This document shows, one piece after another, positions 7,839-15,541 of a stretch of 64,000 nt of DNA. Within the stretch, counting starts at the first letter, position 1, and every line of letters begins with the position of its first letter. The stretch covers positions 248,150 to 312,149 of the forward strand of contig RXJR01000009.1 in assembly GCA_003963305.1 (NCBI GenBank), read 5' to 3'. The position numbers and the translations under genes are program-made. This stretch comes from Candidatus Melainabacteria bacterium (GTDB taxonomy: Bacteria; Cyanobacteriota; Vampirovibrionia; Obscuribacterales; Obscuribacteraceae). The notes under the pieces were generated by a model, which was given only the letters and a program-made list of their open reading frames with translations, made no database searches and had not been told where the DNA came from.

Positions 7839-8735
7839 ATGGAGCTTCGACATTTAGGATACTTCGTTCGCGCCGCTGAACTCTTGCACTTTACGCGCGC
7901 AGCTGAATCGCTTTATATTTCTCAGCCGACTCTCTCCGTGCACATTCAGCAGCTTGAAGAAGAGTTTGGTTCACCTCTGTTTGCTCGCATCGGGCGTAAT
8001 GTTCGATTGACAGAAGCTGGTCAAATTTTGCTCGATCGTTCTCGTAATGTTATTCGTGAACTGGAGTTGGCCCAGCAGGAGATTTCCAGCCTGCAAGGTT
8101 TGATGCGAGGTACGCTGCGTATAGGTGCCTTGCTTGCATTCAGTCTGGAGATGGTGCCGGTGTGGCTGGGTGTGTTCACTAAAGCTTATCCGGAAGTGCA
8201 TGTCATCGTCAGCACTGGTAATCATCATGATCTGGAGCGAGGAATATTGGACGGCAATTTCGAACTTGCCTTTTCCTTCCTGCCTCTTGAATCTGACGAT
8301 CTCGCCTACACCCCTCTTTTCGAAGAAGATGTAGTGATGGTAGTTTCGGCAGATCATCCATTTAGTAAGCACGAGCACATCTCGATTCGGGATCTCGAAC
8401 ACATTCCGCTGGTGTTGCCCAGTCGGCAAACTAACACTCGCAGAAAACTGGACGAATTTCTGGTGGAGTATGACGTGCATCCCAAAATCATTGCCGATGT
8501 CGACGATCTGCACGCACTTTTGACAATGGTGCGAATCGGCAAAGTTGGCACTGTTTTGACACGTATGGCAGTAGCGGGCACTCGTGACCTGGCTACGATT
8601 CCGTTTGGCAAGGCATCGGAGAAACTGATGGCTGTAGCTATGTGGGATCGTCGGGCGCAAACTACGCCTGCGGGGGAAGCGTTTCTGGAAGTCGTGAAAA
8701 CTCATTGTGGTATAGAGCCATCGAAATCGACATAA
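7839..8735 (+). CDS. LysR-family transcriptional regulator
   Basis: The N-terminal winged helix-turn-helix is typical: MELRHLGYFVRAAELLHFTRAAESL then ISQPTLSVHIQQLE and LTEAGQILL. A periplasmic-binding-like effector domain fills residues 90-295. The protein is 298 residues, the usual LysR length. A ribosome site AGGTGA precedes the ATG and overlaps the stop of the upstream secreted-protein gene, so the two are likely one transcript. That differs from the common arrangement in which LysR genes are divergent from their targets. The effector is not evident; the sequence looks closest to the CynR/CbbR side of the family. Confidence 0.88.
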   Translation: MELRHLGYFVRAAELLHFTRAAESLYISQPTLSVHIQQLEEEFGSPLFARIGRNVRLTEAGQILLDRSRNVIRELELAQQEISSLQGLMRGTLRIGALLAFSLEMVPVWLGVFTKAYPEVHVIVSTGNHHDLERGILDGNFELAFSFLPLESDDLAYTPLFEEDVVMVVSADHPFSKHEHISIRDLEHIPLVLPSRQTNTRRKLDEFLVEYDVHPKIIADVDDLHALLTMVRIGKVGTVLTRMAVAGTRDLATIPFGKASEKLMAVAMWDRRAQTTPAGEAFLEVVKTHCGIEPSKST

Positions 8736-9139
8736 ATCAGCCGCTTGTAGGAATCACCTTATTCCTATCCACTGTGATGATTATCATTCTGGCCAGGAAG
8801 ACGCAGTTGCTCTATGGTCCAAGGTCGCGACCGGGGAAAGTGTCGGCCAAAACTATAGGGGAACTGGAAGTCAAAATTAAGCTCAATAGTGGTGCAGCGG
8901 TGCTGGATGACATGATCAGTTTGATTCAGCTTTACAGGAAAGCGAATCGATTTGAGGAAGCCGAACGCTACTGCAAACAAGCACTCTTGATTGCAGAGGC
9001 TGAAAAAGGCAGTGAAAGTGAAATTCTGGTGCCCGTCTTGACTGAATATGCCAATGTTCTCACGGGCATGCGACGAAAGGTCGAAGCCGACAAATTGAAG
9101 GAGCGCGCCAGACAGTTAAGCAAAAACAAATCGGCATAG
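8705..9139 (+). CDS. Membrane-anchored TPR protein
   Basis: This frame encodes one membrane segment (LVGITLFLSTVMIIIL) followed by a cytoplasmic TPR pair (ISLIQLYRKANRFEEAERYC and VPVLTEYANVLTGMRRKVEA). It overlaps the 3' end of the LysR gene. No ATG has good context: TTG 8705 gives a compact N-terminus, while GTG 8642 would add 21 residues. It is probably translationally coupled to the regulator. Whether it senses or assembles anything is not visible. Confidence 0.55.
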   Translation: MWYRAIEIDINQPLVGITLFLSTVMIIILARKTQLLYGPRSRPGKVSAKTIGELEVKIKLNSGAAVLDDMISLIQLYRKANRFEEAERYCKQALLIAEAEKGSESEILVPVLTEYANVLTGMRRKVEADKLKERARQLSKNKSA

Positions 9140-9155
9140 CACCGATTCAGTTTGG

Positions 9156-9560
9156 CTAGGCTGATTTTTGCAGGTCTTCGAGCACACCAGGATAGATCTC
9201 GAATGCTGGTTTCAGCACCGGCAGAAGTGCCAGGGCTTTGTTAACCTCGCCCTTAGATTGCATTTTACCTGTGAGCAAAGCAAGCGCTGGATTCTCTTTG
9301 CCAAGCCAAAAGTGATGTGCGACATCTGCTTTCATGAACATCTCTACGTCTGGTTTAAGTTCATTTTGGCCGATGCTGACTTTGATTTCCCGTCCATCAC
9401 TGCCATCAACAGTCACCCAACCGTCTGGATCTTTGTAGTGAAAACGGACGATCAGCCTTGATTGCAGCAATCGATCAGACATGCCTTTATCGGCTTTGAT
9501 GCGGGTCCATAGCTCCTGCATGACGTCATATAAGTGTTGTGTGTTAGTAAATATGGACAT
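9156..9560 (-). CDS. SCP2 sterol-carrier-like lipid-binding protein
   Basis: This is a 134-residue protein that matches the SCP2 fold throughout. It has LIVRFHYKDPDGWVTVDG, an amphipathic middle (VEMFMKADVAHHFWLGKENP) and the family's LLTGKMQSKGEVNKALAL near the end. SCP2 domains bind lipids or acyl chains in a hydrophobic tunnel; as single-domain bacterial proteins their ligands are mostly unknown. The start is well supported by GGGGGGAG seven bases upstream. No signal peptide is visible. The gene stands alone. Confidence 0.82.
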   Translation of the reverse strand: MSIFTNTQHLYDVMQELWTRIKADKGMSDRLLQSRLIVRFHYKDPDGWVTVDGSDGREIKVSIGQNELKPDVEMFMKADVAHHFWLGKENPALALLTGKMQSKGEVNKALALLPVLKPAFEIYPGVLEDLQKSA

Positions 9561-9750
9561 GTGCGAACTCCCCCCTTGTTTCTACACTATCACAACAACG
9601 CAATATGAGTAATGGCTGAAAGGCTTACCAGGTTGCCTTGCGCGGGCGTATGTGGTTGTCGGATCGAACTATTTACTGCCCGGTGATCGAAATTAGGACT
9701 CCGGCAATAGTGACGCGGAGCCTCAAGTGTTTGTTGCCACCACCGGTGAA

Positions 9751-11067
9751 TCAGGAACTGCCGCTGGATTTGGCTAATTCTTCTTGCAAAAGTGCAAGCA
9801 TCGGATGTGCTGGGCTGAGTTTTTTAGCGCGGTCAATCGAGGCTTGAGCCCCTTCAACCTTTTGCAATTTCAAATAAGCCTGAGCTTGCCCGAGGGCAAA
9901 CATGGGGTCATTTGGGCTGAGTTCCTCCCCGGCACTGAACTGAGTTATCGCTTTCTCAGGGTCGTGCTCCAGGTAAAATAGACCGGCACCAAATCGAGCT
10001 GCGGCAAAATTTGGAAACTTGCTTACGACATCCTCGTACAGACTTTCAACTTTATCTGCACCTTTGTCACCTGAGAGTCGGGCGATGTCGCACCTCATCA
10101 ACTCTGCTTCTCGCCAGTCTTTGCGACCGCTGGTTGACAGGGCTCGGTTGACGAGCTGATCTGCCTCTTTTACCAATTCTGTTGCCGAGGGTGAGCCGAC
10201 GCGATATTTATGCAGCAGGAGTTCGGCTTTACACAAAAGACCTGCAGGATCACCAGGGCGATGATCCAGATGTCCGTTTATAATCGCTTCGCAGATATCC
10301 GCTTTGTTGCCTGCCAGTAAGCCTGTCACTACCGAGAGCAGTTTAGGCTCTCCGTGAAATTGTTGCAGGGCGAGCTTAGCAGCTGCTTCGGCATCTTCGA
10401 AATTGCTTGCGGCAGTGTAGCCGATGATTGAACGGATAAAATAGTCAGCGTCGACTTTATCTTCGTCTCGAATGTCTTCTTGCGAGACGACACGGTAATC
10501 TTTTCCATCAAACCATAACAATGCATAACGCTTATTCGGATCGAAGCCGAACGTAAGACTTCGCACTATCAGGTCTTCGCCTGATTCTTTTACAAAGTGG
10601 TGGTAGTCGACGAAAAGCATCTCTAATGGTGCTCCACACAGGTCGCACTTCTGATCGCTTGCTTGCACCGACGAAGATGACAGGAGTGCCCAGGCTATGA
10701 AGTCCCATACAGTGCGGTAAAACTTAACGCCCTCCAGCCCGATCAGAGTTTTGTCGGTTGTCGTATCGCCGCAGGTCTGGCATTTAGAGGTGCGGATCAG
10801 CATGTCGACAAGCGGTTCACCTGACTTTGCCAGTGCAATAGTCTTTCCCCGCACCTCCAGGCTGGTTTTGTTGGCTGGTACGATCAGGGTAGGCGTTGTT
10901 CTGTCTGAATTGGTCAGAAAAACCTTTCTGATCCAGTAAATCGCTCTGGCCGCACTGGCTGGGTTGTTATCGGACATGTAGGCGATAGCGGCGTCTAGTT
11001 GAGCATTGACGTCGCCTTCTTGTGCTTCCAGTTCGATTCTTGCCAATGTTTCAGCGCCATCATTCAT
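9751..11067 (-). CDS. TPR protein with a four-cysteine zinc-binding site
   Basis: This is a 438-residue cytoplasmic protein. The N-terminus has a Sel1/TPR-like helix pair, then CxxC at 96-99 (KCQTCG) and CxxC at 141-144 (KCDLCG), probably one zinc ribbon. Six or more TPR units fill residues 200-435, the last ones very regular (AAARFGAGLFYLEHDPEKAI and ALGQAQAYLKLQKVEGAQAS). I chose ATG 11067 because AAGGA lies eight bases before it; the earlier ATG at 11097 has no ribosome site. It is probably a scaffold; no enzymatic motif is seen. Confidence 0.72.
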   Translation of the reverse strand: MNDGAETLARIELEAQEGDVNAQLDAAIAYMSDNNPASAARAIYWIRKVFLTNSDRTTPTLIVPANKTSLEVRGKTIALAKSGEPLVDMLIRTSKCQTCGDTTTDKTLIGLEGVKFYRTVWDFIAWALLSSSSVQASDQKCDLCGAPLEMLFVDYHHFVKESGEDLIVRSLTFGFDPNKRYALLWFDGKDYRVVSQEDIRDEDKVDADYFIRSIIGYTAASNFEDAEAAAKLALQQFHGEPKLLSVVTGLLAGNKADICEAIINGHLDHRPGDPAGLLCKAELLLHKYRVGSPSATELVKEADQLVNRALSTSGRKDWREAELMRCDIARLSGDKGADKVESLYEDVVSKFPNFAAARFGAGLFYLEHDPEKAITQFSAGEELSPNDPMFALGQAQAYLKLQKVEGAQASIDRAKKLSPAHPMLALLQEELAKSSGSS

Positions 11068-11154
11068 CCTGTAATTCCTTAAATCGCATCTGAGCATTAC
11101 AAGCTAAATTACACCTTTGACTTGAGCGTTTTGACTTCCATAATAATAAGTCAA

Positions 11155-11553
11155 CTATCGCGCGCGACCGCACCAGTAGACCCAGAGGATAAAAACTAAC
11201 TGAAAAGGTAGCCGCCACCACAAAATTTCGTGAGGCATGCCGAAGTCGATGCTGTTGACCGCCATATTTATATTGGCTGGAAAGACGGCGATAAGCAGAG
11301 CGATCAGCCCGTAGGAAGCAAGTTTGCGCAACTTTGGCACGAGCAGTCCCAGACCGCCGGCGATTTCGCAGGCGCCGCTAAAATAGACCAGAAACTCGGG
11401 GAACGGCAGCCCTTCGGGAATTATTTCCTTGTAGACGTAAGGGTTTTGAAAGTGCAAATAGCCGGCAAAAATAAAGAAGAGGGCGCACAGGATAGTGGCA
11501 ATGTTCTTCGCTGCTTGCAGATATTTCTCGCGTGTCGTTTTGTTTTCTTTCAT
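11155..11553 (-). CDS. DoxX-family four-helix membrane protein
   Basis: This 132-residue protein has four membrane helices. It shows the DoxX features HFQNPYVYKEIIPEGLP after the first helix and SGACEIAGGLGLLVPKLRKLASYGL across the second and third. DoxX-like proteins occur with thiol and redox-stress proteins in many bacteria. The OsmC peroxidase gene lies next door in divergent orientation, which suits an oxidative-stress role, but this is only context. Confidence 0.82.
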   Translation of the reverse strand: MKENKTTREKYLQAAKNIATILCALFFIFAGYLHFQNPYVYKEIIPEGLPFPEFLVYFSGACEIAGGLGLLVPKLRKLASYGLIALLIAVFPANINMAVNSIDFGMPHEILWWRLPFQLVFILWVYWCGRAR

Positions 11554-11860
11554 TGCATTCCAATGATACTAGCTTTGATGATACTAGTTTTCGCAATTTG
11601 GATCTTTCGTCTATGTTTGTGTGATCGCAGTGTCATATCCTGTTCGTCCGTGAGCTTGGTGGGCACCATATATAGTATCATATTTACTGCTGAGTTGGCG
11701 CGGAATATTTCCGAGACAATGATCAAAGTCTGATCTTTTCCATTCAGCAGCATCGCCACTGTTACACTGTGCAGACGTTGAAGAAACAGCAGCGACCTGT
11801 TCTAAACGGTCTAATTGGCGGCTTTGTAGCCGCGCTTTGGTACTTCATAAGGAGAGAACA
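11554..11860. other. Divergent upstream region of doxX-like and osmC-like genes
   Basis: About 300 bases. GATACTAG occurs twice, at 11565-11572 and 11580-11587, just upstream of the DoxX start, with period 15. An inverted GTATCA occurs near 11673. These could be a regulator's half-sites. No open frame here has good start context. Confidence 0.35.
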
Positions 11861-12298
11861 ATGAAACGTAAAGCATCAGCCGTATGGCAAGGTGGATTGA
11901 AAGACGGGAAAGGCACGATTTCGACCGACAGCGGCGTATTGTCGAACACACAATACTCTTTTGGTACACGTTTTGAAGAAGGCAAAGGCACCAACCCGGA
12001 AGAGCTAATTGCAGCTGCTCACGCTGGTTGCTTCTCGATGGCTCTTTCAGCTCAGCTCGGTGAGGCTAAATTGACAGCCGAAAGCATCAACACCACCTCG
12101 ACTGTAACCTTGGAAAAAGACGAAAAGGGTTTTGCTGTAACTGAAATACATCTCGATGTTGTATGCAGAATTCCAGGAGCCGACGAGAAGGCTTTCATGA
12201 CTGCGGCTGAAAATGCTAAGTCAGGTTGCCCGATTTCACGTTTGTTCAACGCCAAGATTACGATGAACGCACGTCTGGAAACCAAGGCTGCTGTGTAA
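11861..12298 (+). CDS. OsmC-family peroxidase (organic hydroperoxide detoxification)
   Basis: This is a 145-residue protein of the OsmC/Ohr superfamily. The two redox cysteines are visible: Cys57 in [13 protein letters not shown] and the second in SGCPISRLF near residue 125. The length and the N-terminal [14 protein letters not shown] fit the OsmC branch rather than Ohr. It reduces organic and lipid hydroperoxides in the cytoplasm. The ATG at 11861 follows AAGGAGAG by about five bases; an upstream ATG at 11837 is less likely. A strong terminator follows, so it is monocistronic. Confidence 0.88.
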   Translation: MKRKASAVWQGGLKDGKGTISTDSGVLSNTQYSFGTRFEEGKGTNPEELIAAAHAGCFSMALSAQLGEAKLTAESINTTSTVTLEKDEKGFAVTEIHLDVVCRIPGADEKAFMTAAENAKSGCPISRLFNAKITMNARLETKAAV

Positions 12299-12380
12299 GC
12301 GGCTGGTCGCTGACCGTCGCTGACTGTTGGGATAAGAGAATATCCCGGAAGGCGTCAGGTTCTAGCAGTTTCTTATGAGA

Positions 12381-12404
12381 GGGGGGCATTTTGCCCCCTT
12401 TTTT
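12381..12404 (+). terminator. Intrinsic terminator of the OsmC gene
   Basis: GGGGGCA pairs with TGCCCCC around a TTT loop and is followed by six T residues. It lies about 80 bases after the OsmC stop on the + strand. Confidence 0.88.
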
Positions 12405-12534
12405 ACTGTGATTGCGCACAGAAGCTCCGTCCGCTGGCAGAGGCGCATTAAAAAACACGGGGTACCCCTCAGGTGAGGTATGGCGTGCAGCTGAGCCGAT
12501 GGCTATGCTGTGTGGATAGCTACCGGAGTTTTCG

Positions 12535-12885
12535 ATGAATAGAGTCCCCGCGGATTCAGACGTTTTGAACAGCACCTTGAAAGAGGAGGCGCAACTTTCT
12601 CGCAATGTAAAAGTCGCTGCTAAAGACCTTGGCCCCGAACACACCGACGTCGCGCTGTCGCTCATGGACCTCGGAGATTTTTATTTCAGAGAAGAGAGAT
12701 TTGTAGATAGTGCCGAGTCATTTAGACGAGCCATCGATATCTACGAAGCTCTTGGAGAAGGACATCAAATGCTTGCTGCGATGGCAATGAGAAGCTTATC
12801 TGCGGTTTTGATGTTGCAAGGGAAGTATGCTGAAGGTCAAGTCATGAATAGGAATGCGCGCATCCTTATTCAGAGCTATCAATAG
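12535..12885 (+). CDS. Small TPR protein
   Basis: This is a 116-residue cytoplasmic protein made of kinesin-light-chain-like TPR helices: TDVALSLMDLGDFYFREERFVDSAESF and MLAAMAMRSLSAVLMLQGKYAEGQ. The ATG follows CGGAG by six bases. It is shorter than the other TPR proteins in the window and contains no other domain, signal peptide or membrane segment. The partner is unknown. Confidence 0.65.
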   Translation: MNRVPADSDVLNSTLKEEAQLSRNVKVAAKDLGPEHTDVALSLMDLGDFYFREERFVDSAESFRRAIDIYEALGEGHQMLAAMAMRSLSAVLMLQGKYAEGQVMNRNARILIQSYQ

Positions 12886-13048
12886 TTGCTTTCATAGACA
12901 GCTGCGAAATTATCAGGCGTTTGCTTCCACCTGTTTGCATCGTTTCAAATTTATGATTCGAAATTTTTCGTATCTGATCAGTTTATTGTGCATTTAGCGG
13001 TATACAATAATAACCAGGCAAATGAATGCAGTATTCGGGGATATATTC

Positions 13049-13456
13049 ATGCGGCGACCAGTTCGAGCATTGAACATAAGCAAGAACATCAACTTCGTAG
13101 CGCGTCTAATCGCGTTACTCGTGTTGATGATTTCTGCATTCCCGAACTCGGCCAGTTGTGCTGTTCGTGCCGACATGAATGTCGCGCCCGCCCATAAATG
13201 TTGTGCACCATCTGCACCATCATGCGAGAAATCTGTGATTTCGAATGGATGTTGTTGCAAAGCTGCTCCACTGGATCGAGCCGCGACACCAGGTCTCATA
13301 GCACCGTCCACAACACCATTCAATGCGGTGGCAACATTACCGCAAACGCCTCTGCCGACAAGGTATCTGGCCCAGTCGGTCGTGGCTCGTGATAGTGATG
13401 TCAGCAAGCCGCCGGCGCCCAAGATATACATTTTTTATCGTGCACTTCTGATTTAA
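13049..13456 (+). CDS. Exported cysteine-rich small protein, possible metal binder
   Basis: The protein has a signal peptide (VARLIALLVLMISAFPNSASCA). A short cysteine cluster follows with the pattern KCC, SCEK and NGCCCK, then a Pro/Ala/Thr-rich tail. It matches no family I recognise. The gene is directly upstream of a Csp1-like copper-storage protein and near copA, so copper or another soft metal is a reasonable ligand by context. I chose ATG 13049 because GGGGA lies about eight bases upstream; ATG 13022 would add nine residues. Confidence 0.5.
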   Translation: MRRPVRALNISKNINFVARLIALLVLMISAFPNSASCAVRADMNVAPAHKCCAPSAPSCEKSVISNGCCCKAAPLDRAATPGLIAPSTTPFNAVATLPQTPLPTRYLAQSVVARDSDVSKPPAPKIYIFYRALLI

Positions 13457-13540
13457 AAAGCACTTGAATTCAGGAATCAATTATTTGGTTTGCGAACAGC
13501 GAGCTGTCTTTGTTCGCAGTAATTCAAGGAGTATTTAATT

Positions 13541-13951
13541 ATGAAGACTATCACTACAAAGCTTTTGATGTTTGCAGTTATGCTGCTGTCCTTCGTTTCT
13601 TTCGTCAACGTTGTACCAGCCTTCGCTGGCATGGCAGGGATGGAAGCTTGCATAAAGAACTGTGGCGACTGCTCCACTGCTTGTGACAAGGCTCTGGCCG
13701 TAGAGCAAGCTAAGGGCAAATCTGCAAATGCTGAATTGGTCAAGGCGCTCACTGATTGCGCCGCAATCTGCAAAACCAGCGAAGGCATGCTGAAGCGTGG
13801 TTCAGAGTTCCATCCTAGCGTATGCAAAGTATGTGCAGATATCTGTGCAAAATGCGCTAAGCTCTGCGAAAAGTCGAAAGACAAAGCGATGCAAGACTGC
13901 GCTAAAGAGTGCCGCAAGTGCGAAGAATCCTGCAAGAAAATGGCGAGCTGA
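13541..13951 (+). CDS. Exported four-helix-bundle copper-storage protein (Csp1-like)
   Basis: This 136-residue protein has a signal peptide ending near PAFA before GMAG. The mature part carries 15 cysteines in helical spacing: ACIKNCGDCSTAC, LTDCAAIC, SVCKVCADICAKCAKLC and MQDCAKECRKCEESC. This matches the DUF326/Csp family, whose cysteines line the core of a four-helix bundle and hold many Cu(I) ions. The signal peptide makes it the exported Csp1 type rather than cytosolic Csp3. A good AAGGAG site precedes the ATG and a terminator follows. The neighbours include copA on the opposite strand. Confidence 0.88.
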   Translation: MKTITTKLLMFAVMLLSFVSFVNVVPAFAGMAGMEACIKNCGDCSTACDKALAVEQAKGKSANAELVKALTDCAAICKTSEGMLKRGSEFHPSVCKVCADICAKCAKLCEKSKDKAMQDCAKECRKCEESCKKMAS

Positions 13952-14016
13952 CATTTCAATGCAGTGTTGATCAGCGCTAGCTGCATCGGCAATTTCGCAG
14001 GAACGAAAACGGTTGA

Positions 14017-14045
14017 GTGGGGCGCGGCAATCCGCGCTCCACTTT
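14017..14045 (+). terminator. Intrinsic terminator of the copper-storage gene
   Basis: GTGGGGCGCGG pairs with CCGCGCTCCAC (one G-T wobble) around a CAAT loop, followed by TTTG. The T-run is short but the stem is strong. It separates the copper-storage gene from the DUF3370 gene. Confidence 0.65.
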
Positions 14046-14059
14046 GCTACGATCTCTGC

Positions 14060-15448
14060 ATGAAGATTTCTACCTTATTAAGTGCATCGATATTGTTTTT
14101 GAACACAAGCACCACCGCGCTTGCTGAAGACATGAAACCAGCCGCACCTCGTATCCACAGCGAAGCAATGGAATTTCGAGGACTGCCAGGCAAGCTGAAC
14201 ACCGTGCCGATGTTTAACAGTAACAGTCCCGAAGTCGTTCAAAGCGAGGGTATCTTGCTGTCGACTTTTCCGGCTCGGGAAATGAAATTTCCGGCGGCGC
14301 ATTTGCACCAGGCACTCAAAGGCAACTTCAATATCTTCTTTCATCACATCTCCAACGGTTTGCTGACAAAGTCGACCAGGACGATATACATCGGGATAAT
14401 TGCGCACAATCCGAATAACGTGAGTGCGATTCTGAGAATAGATCGGGCCGCTGCATATTTGAGTCAGCCTGATGCTCCATTCAAGACGCTGCCTGCAAGC
14501 TCTGACAATAGCCAGGGTGATGTTTACGCAGGACCAGGCGATAGGGTGATGTCCGACTTTTTGCATGAAAAAACAAATGATCCCATTTGGCCTGAAAGCA
14601 TCATCATTCCTCCACATCAAACGCGGGTTATCGCTGCGTTGCCGATTCCGATCAAGGCCTTGACCCCTCCCCTCAATGGGCTTTCGGGCTTAATTTCAGC
14701 GAACTCCAGTCAGTCTATTTACCTGGCATCACTTGCGCTATACGGCAAGAATGATGGCGAGGTTGATGTCGTGCCTGAGCTGGCTGATTGGGAGAAGGCT
14801 TTGCACAACGATGACCTGGTGCGCCCGAGAGAAAAGCCACCAACTCAACCAGGCACCAAAAATAGTATCGTCTACGGGCGCGTAGCAGGCATATCGAACG
14901 GCACCGTGTGGGATGGTCTCATAACTGATGGACCAGATGAAAAGTACTTGTCAGTAAAGCCTGGCACGAAGATTTCGTATCCAATCAGCTCGATTGAACA
15001 GGGCACTTTCGGCACGGGACAAATTCAGAGCGCTGCCATGGTGAAGCGGTACGCCGATACCGCTCATCAGTCACATGGAAATTATGGGGTGCACTATGTT
15101 CTGCAAATTCCTCTGCATAATACAAACGAGATAGAGACGGTTGTGACTATACACTTGCAAACGCCTTTGAAGTCAGATGAACGCAAGAATGAGTTGCTGT
15201 TTTACGAAACGCCTCCTACCCGCGTATTTTTTCGCGGTACGGTGCGGGCCCGTTACAAAGACGACAGCGACCAGGCCTGTGATAAGTTCATTCATCTCGT
15301 AGAAAATCGCGGTGAACGAACCGGGCCGCTTGTGCAGCTTCTTTTGAAGGGGGGAGAGCGCAGGAAGGTCACTCTTGATTTGTTTTACCCGCCCGATGCG
15401 ACACCACCGCAGGTTCTAACTATTAAGGCTTTTCCCCTGGTGCAATAG
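14060..15448 (+). CDS. Secreted DUF3370 protein
   Basis: This 462-residue protein has a signal peptide ending near TTALA. It matches DUF3370 along its length: LPGKLNTVPMFNSNSPEVVQ, GILLSTFPAREM, HHISNG, IGIIAHNPNN, AAAYLSQPDAPF, AGPGDRVMSDFL and IPPHQTRVIAALPIPIK. I know this family essentially only from Cyanobacteria, where its function is unknown, so it is one of the best clues to the organism's lineage. I use the ATG at 14060, which begins the signal peptide; the frame opens upstream at GTG 13964 across the terminator. Its ribosome site is weak. Confidence 0.85.
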   Translation: MKISTLLSASILFLNTSTTALAEDMKPAAPRIHSEAMEFRGLPGKLNTVPMFNSNSPEVVQSEGILLSTFPAREMKFPAAHLHQALKGNFNIFFHHISNGLLTKSTRTIYIGIIAHNPNNVSAILRIDRAAAYLSQPDAPFKTLPASSDNSQGDVYAGPGDRVMSDFLHEKTNDPIWPESIIIPPHQTRVIAALPIPIKALTPPLNGLSGLISANSSQSIYLASLALYGKNDGEVDVVPELADWEKALHNDDLVRPREKPPTQPGTKNSIVYGRVAGISNGTVWDGLITDGPDEKYLSVKPGTKISYPISSIEQGTFGTGQIQSAAMVKRYADTAHQSHGNYGVHYVLQIPLHNTNEIETVVTIHLQTPLKSDERKNELLFYETPPTRVFFRGTVRARYKDDSDQACDKFIHLVENRGERTGPLVQLLLKGGERRKVTLDLFYPPDATPPQVLTIKAFPLVQ

Positions 15449-15541
15449 ACTTTTTCGGATTTCGCATCGTTTGGAACGTCCGGGCAATTGGCATTTGCAC
15501 GATTGGGTGTTTCACCGCATGAAGTGTGGATTCTCTACGAG

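Noticed and set aside
7971-8705. 244-residue minus-strand frame inside the LysR gene
   Set aside because: It is a mirror of the LysR gene, which shows a complete helix-turn-helix and effector domain.
12994-13431. 145-residue minus-strand frame opposite the Cys-rich gene
   Set aside because: It has no ribosome site or signal, and it lies on top of the plus-strand gene that has a signal peptide and fits its neighbours.
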